From: Edaphovirga cremea
GTDB lineage: Bacteria; Pseudomonadota; Gammaproteobacteria; Enterobacterales; Enterobacteriaceae
Assembly (NCBI RefSeq): GCF_003332275.1
Contig: NZ_QOVA01000006.1
Span: 180,019-244,018, forward strand
Length of the DNA stretch: 64,000 nucleotides
Direction: 5' to 3'
Each line of letters opens with the position of its first letter. Positions within the stretch are counted from its first letter, which is position 1. The position numbers were made by a program, and so were the translations under genes. The notes under the pieces were generated by a model that did no database searches, was not told the origin of the DNA, and worked only from the letters and a program-made list of their open reading frames with translations. Shown here in pieces: positions 19,554 to 29,823 of this stretch.

Positions 19554-20646
19554 TGCATTTGATAAAAACGGTGGCGACACTTATCAGATTCAAATGTATA
19601 AAAAATACTTAGAAGACGATAACCACTTTGTAGATATCATTACGAATTTATCGGTACCAGATAATTATGACAATTACATTGTAGTTAATCTTGATCGCCC
19701 TCTGGAGTTGGTTATTTATTATGCCGAACTTCAGCGTCGTAACCTGCTCGATAAAACTTTTGTACTGACTATTCATCATGACTATCAATGCATTGATTTT
19801 TATGAAAAAAAGATCAGAAAGGGGGTGATGGGCATTATTCTCAGTGCACTGAATAGTCATAATAAAAGAGAAAAATTAAAAAATATCGCGAGGGCAATAA
19901 AATATCCTGCATTATGGCCTTTTTCTATAAAACATCTGTGGTTGGACTATAATTTACTGTCGCAAAAATTGCTAAATGAATCGTTAGGTGCATTCCTTAT
20001 TGCTGAGGGTGAGAAAGAGATAATTTGTCGGGATTTTGTTGTAAGCCTTGTAAATCATCACTTGGTAAAAAACGGTGTGGATTTGATCGGAGATATTAAT
20101 AGTGAAAATAATACTAGAGATATTGACGTGCTTATCTGTGGCAGGATTGAGCCTAGAAAAAATAGCTTGGCTATTGCAGAGTATTTCAAGAATAAACCGT
20201 ATAAAGTAGTTTTTGCAGGCGGTATGAATACGAATGCAAATTCATATTGCAAGCAGTTTAGTGATGTAGTTGCTGATTCCGACAATATAAAATACTTAGG
20301 GAGAGTACCACCTGAGAGCATACCTAGTCTATATTTGAAGTCGAAAGTTAACCTTTCAGCGAGCTGGTTCGAAGTCGCTTCACTAGTTGATCTTGAAGCA
20401 TATGCTTATGGATGCCACGTTATTTCCTCCCAAAATGGGCATACAAAAGACTATCTAGGTGACAAGGCAATTTATATCGATCCAGTTGATCTGTCAAAGC
20501 TAGATACTATACTAACAATGTTGATAAAAAAAGAATCGGTTTTGAATAAACAACATGAATTTATTCAGGCCAATTATACATGGGAAAAATCGACGAAGTC
20601 ATTATTGGAGGGTATATACAAATTTTCAGGTAATAAAATATGTTGA
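19525..20646 (+). CDS. Glycosyltransferase family 4
   Basis: A 373-residue GT-B type glycosyltransferase. The C-terminal donor domain shows DVLICGRIEPRKNSLAIAEYF, then SASWFEVASLVDLEAYAYG where the EX7E motif lies in slightly altered form. The N-terminus (KIAFLTRVDAFDKNGGDTYQ) has the usual acceptor-side glycine loop. It overlaps the end of wzy by 29 bp, implying translational coupling. Donor and linkage are unknown. Confidence 0.8.
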   Translation: MKIAFLTRVDAFDKNGGDTYQIQMYKKYLEDDNHFVDIITNLSVPDNYDNYIVVNLDRPLELVIYYAELQRRNLLDKTFVLTIHHDYQCIDFYEKKIRKGVMGIILSALNSHNKREKLKNIARAIKYPALWPFSIKHLWLDYNLLSQKLLNESLGAFLIAEGEKEIICRDFVVSLVNHHLVKNGVDLIGDINSENNTRDIDVLICGRIEPRKNSLAIAEYFKNKPYKVVFAGGMNTNANSYCKQFSDVVADSDNIKYLGRVPPESIPSLYLKSKVNLSASWFEVASLVDLEAYAYGCHVISSQNGHTKDYLGDKAIYIDPVDLSKLDTILTMLIKKESVLNKQHEFIQANYTWEKSTKSLLEGIYKFSGNKIC

Positions 20647-20729
20647 GTTATTATTTTATATATTTTAAAAATTACCTCTGAAGTTTTCAATTTTTTAATG
20701 CCACTATTATTAATGACGATGGATTTATT

Positions 20730-21644
20730 ATGAATGTCACGATAGTAATACCCACTTATAACGGTGGTACTGTTTGGCAGGATGCGGCGAATCAAATAGC
20801 CATGATGGCAAAGGGAATGGCGAAAGTTATAGTCATTGACTCTGGGAGTAAGGATTCAACTTGTGAAGTTGCCATTGCACATAGTTTCGATCTACATACC
20901 ATAACTTCTTTAGACTTTAATCATGGAGGAACCCGGAATAAAGGTGTTGAATTGAGCTCTTCAGATATCGTTGTATTTCTTACTCAGGATGCGATCCCTG
21001 AAAACAATGCGATATCAAAAATAATTAATGTATTTAGCAATGCCGATGTTGTGGCTGCCTATGGGCGTCAACTTCCTCATCATGATGCAAATCCTATTGC
21101 AACACATGCGAGAATATTCAATTACAAAGAAAATGGTTATATTAGTGATCTTGATTCAATAAAAGAAATGGGTATAAAAACAGTCTTTATGTCTAATTCT
21201 TTTTCAGCATATAGAGTAAGTGCATTTAAAATACTGGGAGGTTTTCCCAACAGTACAATATTGGCAGAAGATATGTTTCTGGCAGCAAAAGCAGTTTTGG
21301 CGGGATATAAAATAGCTTATGTAGCTGATGCAAATGTTAGACACTCACACAATTATACGCCGGTAGAAGAGTTTAAACGTTATTTCGATATAGGTGTTTT
21401 TCACTCCGATGAGTCATGGATTAGAGAGTCTTTCGGTGGTGCAGGTGGTGAGGGTAAAAAATTTATATTTTCTGAAATGCTTTTTTTATTGAAAAATGCA
21501 CCACTATGGATACCAGTTGCTTGTGTAAACAATTTTTCCAAGATAATAGGATATAAATTAGGACAAAACTACAGAAGGATACCTGCAGGTCTTAGAAGAA
21601 AGCTCAGTATGCACAAGAGATATTGGGATGGAATTTCTGATTAA
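20730..21644 (+). CDS. Glycosyltransferase family 2, probable rhamnosyltransferase
   Basis: A 304-residue inverting GT-A enzyme. The nucleotide-sugar domain starts TIVIPTYNGG and includes VIDSGSKDST. The DXD-like region reads FLTQDAIP, as in many rhamnosyltransferases, and FNHGGTRNKG is a motif of that subgroup. With rmlBACD in the same operon, dTDP-L-rhamnose is the likely donor, which is inference. A short C-terminal extension rich in basic residues may bind the membrane. Confidence 0.8.
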   Translation: MNVTIVIPTYNGGTVWQDAANQIAMMAKGMAKVIVIDSGSKDSTCEVAIAHSFDLHTITSLDFNHGGTRNKGVELSSSDIVVFLTQDAIPENNAISKIINVFSNADVVAAYGRQLPHHDANPIATHARIFNYKENGYISDLDSIKEMGIKTVFMSNSFSAYRVSAFKILGGFPNSTILAEDMFLAAKAVLAGYKIAYVADANVRHSHNYTPVEEFKRYFDIGVFHSDESWIRESFGGAGGEGKKFIFSEMLFLLKNAPLWIPVACVNNFSKIIGYKLGQNYRRIPAGLRRKLSMHKRYWDGISD

Positions 21645-21669
21645 TTAGTCCGGAATAAAGGAATTTTAT

Positions 21670-23103
21670 ATGAGTGCGCTAAGTTACTCAACAAAACCTA
21701 ATTTAGTAAAATCGCTATTGGCGATGTCTGATATTATTTTCTTTAATTTGTCACTTGTTTTTGCGGTTTATGCAGTAGACTATTTTTGGGGCGATGTTTA
21801 TGAGTACATACCTAAAGATGAAATAGCCGCCAGATTTATTTCGCACGCAATTTTGTCATTGCTATGCGTTGGCTGGTTTTGGGTTAGACTACGACATTAT
21901 TCATATCGGAAGCCATTTTGGTTTGAATTAAAAGAAATATTCAGAACCATTTTGATTTTTGCAATATTAGACTTAGCACTTGTAGCATTTTCCAAGTGGC
22001 ATTTCTCTCGTTACGTATGGGTTTTTACTTGGACCTTTGCCCTTATTTTGGTTCCCCTCGCACGTGCGATTACAAAAAGAACATTGAATAAATTTGGTCT
22101 TTGGCAAAAGCACACTATCATTATTGGTTCTGGGAAAAATGCTTGTGATGCGTATGCAGCATTACAGAGTGAAGAAGTGCTTGGTTTTGCGATAAGTGGT
22201 TTTTTTTCATCTGGAAAAAAATGTGAGAAACAAATGTTTGGTGTTCCTATCATCACCAGTGAGCAGGAGCTCTGGCGAGTTAGTGATACTGAACATACGC
22301 AATTCATCGTGGCGCTAGAGTTTGATGAACATGTGTTACGTGATCAGTGGTTAAAGACGTTAGCAAAAAATGGCTGTAGATCCGTCTCGGTAATCCCTAC
22401 ACTCCGCGGTGTCCCTCTTTATGGAACTGATATGTCTTTCATATTCAGCCACGAAGTTATGATATTACGTGTCAGTAATAACCTTGCAAAAAGAACCTCT
22501 CGTATTGTAAAACGTACTTTCGATATTGTCGGGTCAGTAATGATATTGACCATGCTTTCACCAGTACTATTGATTCTAGCCTATCTCGTCTCGAAAGATG
22601 GAGGGAAATCAATTTATGGTCATGAAAGAATTGGCCGTAATGGAGAGAAATTTAAGTGTCTTAAGTTCAGATCAATGGTTACGAACTCACAAGAAGTACT
22701 TAAAAATCTTCTGGAAAACGATGCGCAAGCACGCGAAGAATGGGATAAAGACTTTAAATTAAAAAATGATCCACGTATTACCCGAGTTGGGAAGTTTATC
22801 CGTAAAACCAGCTTGGACGAGCTTCCGCAATTACTCAATGTACTTAAAGGCGAAATGAGTTTGGTAGGGCCGCGTCCTGTTATTGAAAAAGAACTCGAGC
22901 GTTACGCAGGAGATGTAGATTACTATTTAATGGCAAAGCCTGGTATTACAGGTTTATGGCAAGTAAGTGGGCGCAATGATGTTGACTATGACACTCGTGT
23001 ATATTTTGATGCCTGGTATGTAAAGAACTGGACCTTATGGAATGATATAGCTATTCTTTTTAAAACTATCAATGTGGTTTTGAAAAGAGACGGCGCATAT
23101 TAA
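21670..23103 (+). CDS. wbaP: Undecaprenyl-phosphate galactose phosphotransferase
   Basis: A 477-residue polyisoprenyl-phosphate hexose-1-phosphate transferase of the WbaP/AmsG/WcaJ group. Four N-terminal membrane segments are followed by a soluble middle domain with a nucleotide-binding look ([13 protein letters not shown]). A further membrane segment at about 285-305 leads into the catalytic domain with [32 protein letters not shown] and [10 protein letters not shown]. It starts the repeat unit by moving sugar-1-phosphate from UDP-Gal or UDP-Glc to undecaprenyl phosphate. Galactose versus glucose cannot be settled by eye. Confidence 0.88.
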   Translation: MSALSYSTKPNLVKSLLAMSDIIFFNLSLVFAVYAVDYFWGDVYEYIPKDEIAARFISHAILSLLCVGWFWVRLRHYSYRKPFWFELKEIFRTILIFAILDLALVAFSKWHFSRYVWVFTWTFALILVPLARAITKRTLNKFGLWQKHTIIIGSGKNACDAYAALQSEEVLGFAISGFFSSGKKCEKQMFGVPIITSEQELWRVSDTEHTQFIVALEFDEHVLRDQWLKTLAKNGCRSVSVIPTLRGVPLYGTDMSFIFSHEVMILRVSNNLAKRTSRIVKRTFDIVGSVMILTMLSPVLLILAYLVSKDGGKSIYGHERIGRNGEKFKCLKFRSMVTNSQEVLKNLLENDAQAREEWDKDFKLKNDPRITRVGKFIRKTSLDELPQLLNVLKGEMSLVGPRPVIEKELERYAGDVDYYLMAKPGITGLWQVSGRNDVDYDTRVYFDAWYVKNWTLWNDIAILFKTINVVLKRDGAY

Positions 23104-23134
23104 GCAAGGCTATAAAAGTGCTTTAGAGGTTTAT

Positions 23135-24199
23135 ATGAGAATTTTGGTTACTGGTGGTGCAGGGTTTATCGGTTCGGCTGTTGCAAGACATATTATTAAT
23201 GACACTTCTGACGAGATTATTATTGTAGACAGTCTAACGTATGCCGGTAATCTCGAGTCATTAAACACGATTGCCAATAACGATCGTTATAAATTTGAAC
23301 AAGTCGATATTTGTAATCGTACTGAACTTGATCGTGTATTTTCCCAATTCAAACCTGATGCAGTAATGCATCTTGCGGCCGAAAGTCACGTAGACCGTTC
23401 AATTGATGGACCTGCGGCATTTATTGAGACAAATATTGTCGGGACTTATACCTTACTTGAAGCAGCTCGAACTTACTGGAGCACCCTGGAAAGTGATGCC
23501 AAAGCGGCATTCCGATTCCACCATATTTCTACTGACGAAGTCTATGGCGATCTACATGGCACGGACGATTTGTTTACTGAAACGACGCCGTATGCACCAA
23601 GCAGTCCTTACTCTGCATCGAAAGCATCCAGTGATCATTTGGTAAGAGCTTGGTTACGTACTTACGGCTTTCCTACAATAGTAACTAACTGTTCAAATAA
23701 CTACGGTCCATATCACTTCCCCGAGAAGTTGATCCCGTTAATTATATTGAATGCCCTGGACGGAAAGCCGCTGCCAGTATATGGCACTGGCACTCAAATT
23801 CGAGACTGGCTATATGTTGAAGATCATGCTCGTGCATTATACAAAGTTGTGACAGAAGGTGAAGTAGGCGAAACCTACAATATCGGCGGCCACAATGAGC
23901 GAAAAAATATCGAAGTTGTGCAGACTATTTGCCGTTTGCTTGACGATTTAGTGCCGAATAAACCAAAAAATGTTAGTAATTATGAGCAATTGATTACCTA
24001 TGTTACCGATCGACCAGGACATGATTTGCGTTATGCTATTGACGCATCAAAAATCTATGCAGAGCTAGGTTGGAAACCGCAGGAAACCTTCGAAAGTGGG
24101 ATTTGTAAGACAGTTCAATGGTATTTGAACAATGAAGAATGGTGGAGTCGTGTTAAAGACGGTTCTTATGCTGGTGAACGTTTGGGATTAACCCGCTAA
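23135..24199 (+). CDS. rmlB: dTDP-glucose 4,6-dehydratase, copy 1
   Basis: Second step of dTDP-L-rhamnose synthesis, in the cytoplasm. The 354-residue SDR enzyme has the NAD-binding GGAGFIGS near residue 7, the catalytic STDEVYGDL segment and the YSASKAS motif. It starts 31 bp after wbaP and opens an rmlBACD cluster. A second, clearly diverged copy of the whole cluster lies at 29.8-33.2 kb. The two RmlB proteins have the same length and long identical blocks but differ near both ends. Confidence 0.95.
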   Translation: MRILVTGGAGFIGSAVARHIINDTSDEIIIVDSLTYAGNLESLNTIANNDRYKFEQVDICNRTELDRVFSQFKPDAVMHLAAESHVDRSIDGPAAFIETNIVGTYTLLEAARTYWSTLESDAKAAFRFHHISTDEVYGDLHGTDDLFTETTPYAPSSPYSASKASSDHLVRAWLRTYGFPTIVTNCSNNYGPYHFPEKLIPLIILNALDGKPLPVYGTGTQIRDWLYVEDHARALYKVVTEGEVGETYNIGGHNERKNIEVVQTICRLLDDLVPNKPKNVSNYEQLITYVTDRPGHDLRYAIDASKIYAELGWKPQETFESGICKTVQWYLNNEEWWSRVKDGSYAGERLGLTR

Positions 24200-24221
24200 T
24201 TTACTTTTAGGTGAATCAAAT

Positions 24222-25091
24222 ATGAAAGGTATTGTTCTCGCGGGTGGTTCCGGCACACGTCTATATCCAATTACACGTGGTGTTTCTAAACAGTTGCTGC
24301 CGATTTATGACAAACCTATGGTCTATTATCCTATTTCTGTACTTATGCTGGCAGGAATAAGAGATATTCTGATTATTTCTACACCTGAAGATATATCTAG
24401 CTTCAAGCGTCTATTGGGTGACGGTAGTCGTTTCGGAATCACTTTGAGCTACGAAATTCAGCCAAGTCCTGATGGTCTAGCGCAAGCATTCTTGATTGGT
24501 GAAGAATTTATCAATGGCGATCGTTGTTCTCTCGTATTAGGGGATAATATTTTCTTTGGTGAAAGTTTTGGTCGAAAATTAGAAAATGTAGTTGCGCGTA
24601 CCCAAGGTGCCACAGTATTTGGTTATCAGGTCATGGATCCTGAACGTTTTGGCGTGGTGGAGTTCGATGAAAATTTCCGAGCTCTCTCGCTGGAAGAGAA
24701 ACCGGCTAATCCTAAATCAAACTGGGCAGTAACCGGTCTTTATTTCTATGATAAAGATGTTGTAGAAATGGCCAAGCAAATCAAACCTTCGCTCCGTGGT
24801 GAGCTTGAAATCACTACACTGAACGAAATGTATCTTGAACGTGGTCTGTTAAATGTTGAACTTCTGGGGCGTGGTTTTGCCTGGTTGGATACAGGAACCC
24901 ACGACAGTCTAAATGAAGCATCGCAATTCATTCATACTATTGAAAAACGTCAAGGTTTCAAAATTGCTTGTTTGGAAGAAATAGCATTTCGCAAGGGCTG
25001 GTTATCTCGCGAGCAGGTTGCAGAAGAAGTTAAAGCATTAAGTAAGACATTGTATGGCCAGTATCTGGCACAGTTGATAGCGGAGAAATAA
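24222..25091 (+). CDS. rmlA: Glucose-1-phosphate thymidylyltransferase, copy 1
   Basis: First step of dTDP-L-rhamnose synthesis: dTTP plus glucose-1-phosphate gives dTDP-glucose. The 289-residue protein has the nucleotide-binding [20 protein letters not shown] and the LGDNIFFG metal-site motif. It lies 22 bp after rmlB and 1 bp before rmlC. The gene order rmlB-A-C-D differs from the rmlB-D-A-C order of E. coli and Salmonella. Confidence 0.95.
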   Translation: MKGIVLAGGSGTRLYPITRGVSKQLLPIYDKPMVYYPISVLMLAGIRDILIISTPEDISSFKRLLGDGSRFGITLSYEIQPSPDGLAQAFLIGEEFINGDRCSLVLGDNIFFGESFGRKLENVVARTQGATVFGYQVMDPERFGVVEFDENFRALSLEEKPANPKSNWAVTGLYFYDKDVVEMAKQIKPSLRGELEITTLNEMYLERGLLNVELLGRGFAWLDTGTHDSLNEASQFIHTIEKRQGFKIACLEEIAFRKGWLSREQVAEEVKALSKTLYGQYLAQLIAEK

Positions 25092-25092
25092 T

Positions 25093-25629
25093 ATGCAAGT
25101 TAGAGATGCCAAAATTCAGGGCGTAAAAATCATTCAACCTAAAATATTTGGTGATGCCCGTGGTTTCTTTCTTGAGACATTTGAAAAGAAGCGCTATCAG
25201 GAAATGTTGAATATCGATCTGGAATTTGTTCAGGACAACCATTCTCGATCTTCAAAAGGAGTATTACGTGGTCTACATTTTCAGAAAGTAAATCCACAGG
25301 GCAAGCTTGTACGGGTAGTACAAGGTGAAGTATTTGATGTTGCAGTTGATATTCGACCTGACTCACCCACTTATGGTGAGTGGGAGGGGGTGTTGCTTTC
25401 AGAAGAGAATAAGACTCAATTTTGGGTACCACCTGGTTTGGCCCATGGTTTTGTTGTTCTTTCTGAGATTGCTGACTTCGAATATAAATGTACGGATTAC
25501 TATAATCCAGCACATGAAAGGTGCTTGTTCTGGAATGACCCAGAAGTGGGCATTAAATGGCCTCTCGAAAATCCATTACTTTCTGAGAAAGACAAGGTTG
25601 GTGAGTTGTTTAAGGATCTGGGAAAATGA
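25093..25629 (+). CDS. rmlC: dTDP-4-dehydrorhamnose 3,5-epimerase, copy 1
   Basis: Third step of the pathway. The 178-residue cupin enzyme has DARGFFLETF, the catalytic His of VLRGLHFQ, and the VPPGLAHGFVVLS core. It overlaps rmlD by an ATGA, so the two are translationally coupled, exactly as in the second rml cluster. Confidence 0.95.
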   Translation: MQVRDAKIQGVKIIQPKIFGDARGFFLETFEKKRYQEMLNIDLEFVQDNHSRSSKGVLRGLHFQKVNPQGKLVRVVQGEVFDVAVDIRPDSPTYGEWEGVLLSEENKTQFWVPPGLAHGFVVLSEIADFEYKCTDYYNPAHERCLFWNDPEVGIKWPLENPLLSEKDKVGELFKDLGK

Positions 25630-26483
25630 AAGTACTTCTAACGGGTTCCAAAGGCCAACTAGGAACCTGCTTCCAGGATCGCTTGCCTGAAGGTTGGCTG
25701 ATTTTGGCGACAGACTCTGATGTCCTTGACATTACAGATTATGCTGCGGTAGATAAAGCGGTGGGAGAATATCGCCCAGATGTGATTGTAAATGCCGCCG
25801 CCTATACAGCGGTAGATAAAGCAGAAATCGATAGTGAATTGGCAGAGCGAATAAACGTACTGGGTCCCAAAAATCTTGCAGCAGCAGCCAAAAAGATTAG
25901 TGCGCGTTTTATACATGTATCTACTGATTATGTATTTGATGGTAGTGCTATGGCGCCTTATGTAGAAACTGATGTTACCAATCCTCTGGGCGTATACGGT
26001 CAAACCAAGTTGGATGGTGAGATTGCTGCGAGCAGTGAATTACCTGATACAATTATTATTCGTACTGCGTGGGTATTCAGCGAGTATGGTAATAATTTTG
26101 TAAAGACTATGCTGCGATTGGCGAACGATCGTGATGCATTGAGTATTGTAGCTGACCAGCGAGGTTGTCCAACCTATGCGGGTGATATCGCCCAAGCAAT
26201 CATTACTCTAATACAGAAAGAAGCAGAAGGTGGCATCTATCATTACTGTGGCGATAAGGAATGCAGTTGGTATGATTTTGCAAATGCCATTTTTAATATA
26301 GCGTTAGAGTTAAATAAAATAAACAAGAAACCTACACTAAGCGCAATTTGCACCGAGCAATATCCGACACCAGCAAAGCGACCTTCTTACTCTACTATGA
26401 ATTGTGCAAAAATAAATAGTTATGATATCCCCTCGCCAGAATGGTTATCAGCGCTAAGTTCTGTGATTTCTTTGCTAAAGTAA
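25626..26483 (+). CDS. rmlD: dTDP-4-dehydrorhamnose reductase, copy 1
   Basis: Last step, giving dTDP-L-rhamnose with NAD(P)H. The 285-residue SDR protein has the N-terminal GSKGQLG nucleotide loop, NAAAYTAVDKAE, STDYVFDG and the YGQTK form of the catalytic YxxxK at residues 124-128. A strong terminator follows within a few bases, closing the exopolysaccharide operon here. Confidence 0.94.
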   Translation: MKVLLTGSKGQLGTCFQDRLPEGWLILATDSDVLDITDYAAVDKAVGEYRPDVIVNAAAYTAVDKAEIDSELAERINVLGPKNLAAAAKKISARFIHVSTDYVFDGSAMAPYVETDVTNPLGVYGQTKLDGEIAASSELPDTIIIRTAWVFSEYGNNFVKTMLRLANDRDALSIVADQRGCPTYAGDIAQAIITLIQKEAEGGIYHYCGDKECSWYDFANAIFNIALELNKINKKPTLSAICTEQYPTPAKRPSYSTMNCAKINSYDIPSPEWLSALSSVISLLK

Positions 26484-26484
26484 T

Positions 26485-26512
26485 AAAAAAGGGACATGTA
26501 AGTCCCTTTTTT
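26485..26512 (+). terminator. Rho-independent terminator after rmlD copy 1
   Basis: An 11-bp perfect stem, AAAAAAGGGAC with GTCCCTTTTTT, around a 6-nt loop, starting 2 bp after rmlD. It separates the upstream operon from the wzx remnant. Confidence 0.88.
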
Positions 26513-26645
26513 AATTTAAATGAAGTCTTATGGAAATATAATTGATATTCATTATTAGTAAATTATTGTCATATGAAGAAAATGATTTTAAATAAATATC
26601 GAGGATTGAAGTGCCGAGCTGACACCCTAAAATTTGGGTGTTAAT

Positions 26646-27004
26646 ATGAGTGCTTATGTAATAAATACAGTTTGGATGGTTTTAGAAAATGTTTTAAAAA
26701 CATTGTTTACTTTTCTATTCCATAGAATGGTTGCTAAAATAGTTAGTGTTGCTGATTATTGGCAATAAGCGTAGTCACAAATTTATAGATAACTAGTTAT
26801 CTTGTTGTCAACAATATATTTCTGAGAGAGTTCTTACAGAATAAATATAAGGAAAATAAATTTTTACCCACAGTGTTTTTAGCGAGAATTTTCTGTTCTT
26901 TAGTTATTATTATCACTTTTACATTTATTGAATTCAATCATGCGGATGCTTATAAAACAGAATATAGAGAAGTTTTTGTTATGATAGCTCTTCTAAAAAA
27001 GTAA
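26646..27004 (+). pseudogene. wzx: Decayed wzx flippase fragment
   Basis: Two short open stretches carry the N-terminal signature of a polysaccharide flippase. At 26646-26768 a 40-codon frame encodes MSAYVINTVWMVLENVLKTL and then FLFHRMVAKIVSVADYW, like the usual first helix and VARYLG-x-x-DFG segment. At 26789-27004, in another frame, VVNNIFLREF is followed by NKFLPTVFLARIFCSLVIII, like the usual xVVREL and LGTAFFLRL blocks. A stop, a frame change and loss of about a dozen residues separate them, and the remaining 300 or so residues of a normal Wzx are missing. Homology was judged by eye and needs a search. Confidence 0.65.
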
Positions 27005-27104
27005 TTTCTGCTGCCGATCAACATTAATGAATTATGTGATAATTAATTATCAGATCTTTTGTACCTGACTTTATCGCGCCGACGAAATTGATAAGAGACA
27101 AGAT

Positions 27105-28463
27105 ATGAACCGTAGAATGTTTTTAAGGATCGCATCGATATCAGCTTTGGCTTATATAAGTTCTTTGAGTGTGAAAGCAAAAGGGAAAATTGGTAGCTTA
27201 AATGGAAGTGACAAAGACATTCCTTCAACAGGGGATAATGATTTAATAAAAAGAGAAATTAATATTCTTGATCTTGGCGCTCATTCATGTACTGAGGGTG
27301 GTTACAGCAAGTTTGATAATAGAAATATAATTCAGAAAGCAATAGATCTATGCAATGACAAATATCAAAATGATGAGCATAGATGGACAGTCGTCATACC
27401 GGAAGGATGCTTTCTTGTCTCGGCTGTATTATTTAATGAACCTGGTTCAGTTAAACCTTTTGGCATTTGTAGTTTGGTGTTAAAGAGTAACGTAATCATT
27501 ACTGGACAAGGAACCATTAAATTATTGGATGCGCAATATGGCAACGGTGCTTTCATGAGAATTTTCTCGAGCTATCGGACTCAAATGTTAGAGAATATTG
27601 ATATTCTCAATATCGTTGTGGATGGTAACTCGAGCAATCAAGTTCATGGTAGACAGGCAAGTAACATTTTACTTGAATGTAAAGAAAACATACTCATCGA
27701 GAACGTTAAGAGCATAAATAGTAATGGTAATGGTATTCAAGTCAGAGGTGGCAGCGAAAATAGTACTGCCGCTAGGAATATTATCATTAAAAATTGTACT
27801 GTGAGAAATTGTACAAGAATAGGTATTCAAGTAGCTCAATTTGCTGGCCTATCCATTGAAGGGAATGATGTTTCGTTTTGTGTAGATAATGGAATTGATA
27901 TATATGGCGATATGGGGAAGGGGACTTCTCCGCGTATCAATGGCAATAATTTTAGTATTAACAATAATAAAGTATTGTCTTGCCTTAATGGGGTGTTTCC
28001 TGAAACTGTTGCAAATGGGCGAGTATATGATAATGATATTAGTGGAATGAAAGAGTCCGGCGTTCACATTAATAGAATACACGGCCTTCCTGCAAATATT
28101 CTTGTCGAGAACAACAAGGTTTCTAATAGTAAATTTGGTATCACTGTAACTGGGAATATGAAAAATATTATATTTCAAAAGAATCAATTCTCAGAAATTA
28201 GCACATCATTCATTTCTTTAGGTAGTGGTCGTGGTAACAGCACGGGTGTGACTTTTGATAATAATACGTTAGTGTTAGCGGACACTCATGATGTGAAGTT
28301 GGTTTCTTTGAATGGCAATGTCATACGTAATATAAAAATATCAAATAATTCTATAAAAATCGGTTCGGGCAATAAAAATAAAATCGAATTGAATAATATG
28401 ATATCGAATAAAGCTACTTCTATTAATGATACTGTCATTCTGGATGGTTGGGTATTTCACTAA
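27105..28463 (+). CDS. Tat-exported right-handed beta-helix protein
   Basis: A 452-residue protein of the pectate-lyase-3/GH28-like beta-helix fold. The N-terminus, NRRMFLRIASISALAYISS, is a twin-arginine-type signal with a plausible cleavage after VKA near residue 25. A typical N-cap follows (INILDLGAHSC, then NIIQKAIDLCND), then many parallel beta-helix rungs rich in Asn, Ile and Val (GNGIQVRGG, RIGIQVAQF, NGIDIYGD, SGVHINR). Such folds occur in polysaccharide lyases, hydrolases and epimerases, and a role in cutting or modifying the exopolysaccharide made next door is plausible but unproven. No catalytic residues can be assigned by eye. It is AT-rich and monocistronic in appearance. Confidence 0.75.
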   Translation: MNRRMFLRIASISALAYISSLSVKAKGKIGSLNGSDKDIPSTGDNDLIKREINILDLGAHSCTEGGYSKFDNRNIIQKAIDLCNDKYQNDEHRWTVVIPEGCFLVSAVLFNEPGSVKPFGICSLVLKSNVIITGQGTIKLLDAQYGNGAFMRIFSSYRTQMLENIDILNIVVDGNSSNQVHGRQASNILLECKENILIENVKSINSNGNGIQVRGGSENSTAARNIIIKNCTVRNCTRIGIQVAQFAGLSIEGNDVSFCVDNGIDIYGDMGKGTSPRINGNNFSINNNKVLSCLNGVFPETVANGRVYDNDISGMKESGVHINRIHGLPANILVENNKVSNSKFGITVTGNMKNIIFQKNQFSEISTSFISLGSGRGNSTGVTFDNNTLVLADTHDVKLVSLNGNVIRNIKISNNSIKIGSGNKNKIELNNMISNKATSINDTVILDGWVFH

Positions 28464-28564
28464 CTAAGAGAAATATCATATTAATTTGAAATTTCAGCAT
28501 GTTTTAAATATCTGCTGATACCTTGACTTCTTTTTTACGCAATGCAAATACATTAAGGATCCCC

Positions 28565-29581
28565 ATGCCAATTCTAGTCACAGGCGGTGCCGGATATATC
28601 GGATCGCACACGGTGTTAAGTCTTCTTTCGCGAGGTGAGAGTGTTGTCGTACTCGATAACCTTTCTAACGCGTCGCAGGAGTCATTGCATCGGGTTGAGC
28701 AACTGTCTGGAAAAGCTCCGGTATTCTATCAGGGCGATATACTTGACCGTCAGGTTCTGCAAACGATTTTTTCGGAGCACCAAATCAGTGCGGTAATTCA
28801 CTTTGCAGGGTTGAAGGCGGTAGGGGAGTCTACGCGTAAGCCACTGGAGTATTACGAGAATAACGTTAGCGGAACCGTAATTCTGCTGGAAGAGATGAGA
28901 AAGGCCGGCGTCTATTCGTTTATTTTCAGCTCGTCGGCAACAGTGTATGGCACCGATGCACCCGTACCTTATGTTGAGACGACACCGATTGGTGGAACAA
29001 CCAGTCCGTATGGTACCTCAAAATTGATGGTTGAGCAGATTCTGCGTGACATGGCTAAAGCGGATAAAAATTTCAAGATTATTGCGCTCAGGTATTTCAA
29101 TCCGGTAGGGGCACATGAGTCCGGTCTAATTGGTGAAGATCCAAATGGTATTCCGAATAATCTGTTGCCTTTTATTGCGCAGGTTGCCATCGGTAAACTT
29201 GATTCCCTGGGGGTATTCGGAGGCGATTATCCGACCAAAGATGGTACAGGTGTCCGAGATTATATTCATGTGATGGATGTTGCAGAAGGTCATCTGAAGG
29301 CTATGGATCATCTGGATAAGATCAGTGGTTATAAAGCTTACAACCTCGGAGCCGGGGTAGGTTACTCAGTTCTGGAGATGATAAAGGCATTCGAGATGGC
29401 TTCGGGTAGGTCTGTTCCTTATACGATCAAGCCTCGTCGTGATGGTGATTTACCTGCATTCTGGGCTGATGCCCGTTTGGCAGAAGCTGAACTGGGGTGG
29501 AAGGTTACACGTGGTCTCGAGGCAATGATGCGTGATACCTGGAACTGGCAAAACATAAATCCTCAAGGGTATCGTTCCTAA
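28565..29581 (+). CDS. galE: UDP-glucose 4-epimerase
   Basis: Interconverts UDP-glucose and UDP-galactose; 338 residues, the same as E. coli GalE. It has the NAD loop GGAGYIGSH, the SSSATVYG segment and the YGTSK catalytic motif. The start at 28565 has AAGGAT at 28555-28560. An upstream frame extension of 14 codons is not conserved. Here it would supply UDP-galactose for WbaP, linking it to the exopolysaccharide pathway. Confidence 0.94.
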   Translation: MPILVTGGAGYIGSHTVLSLLSRGESVVVLDNLSNASQESLHRVEQLSGKAPVFYQGDILDRQVLQTIFSEHQISAVIHFAGLKAVGESTRKPLEYYENNVSGTVILLEEMRKAGVYSFIFSSSATVYGTDAPVPYVETTPIGGTTSPYGTSKLMVEQILRDMAKADKNFKIIALRYFNPVGAHESGLIGEDPNGIPNNLLPFIAQVAIGKLDSLGVFGGDYPTKDGTGVRDYIHVMDVAEGHLKAMDHLDKISGYKAYNLGAGVGYSVLEMIKAFEMASGRSVPYTIKPRRDGDLPAFWADARLAEAELGWKVTRGLEAMMRDTWNWQNINPQGYRS

Positions 29582-29823
29582 AAGTATTCAATTCACAATG
29601 TTTAACTATTATTGCTAGTATTCAGATGGTGAATGGGAGTAGCTTCTTGTAGAATGTCGCGCTTCTTTAATATGAATAATGATATAGTTGATTGATTATT
29701 AACGATTTCAATTAATTGTCATTATAGGCAAATTTACTGCAGAGTGATGCTTGATTAATTTTGAAATCATAGACGCAGGTTTGTGGCCAACATGTCAGCA
29801 CACCTTGCTGTTCAGAGGGTTAT

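Noticed and set aside
27037-27052. 16-bp palindrome TGATAATTAATTATCA before the beta-helix gene
   Set aside because: In such AT-rich sequence a palindrome of this kind arises easily, and it matches no operator I can name.
29582-29823. Possible second JUMPstart before rmlBACD copy 2
   Set aside because: No GGCGGTAGC core or flanking consensus is present.
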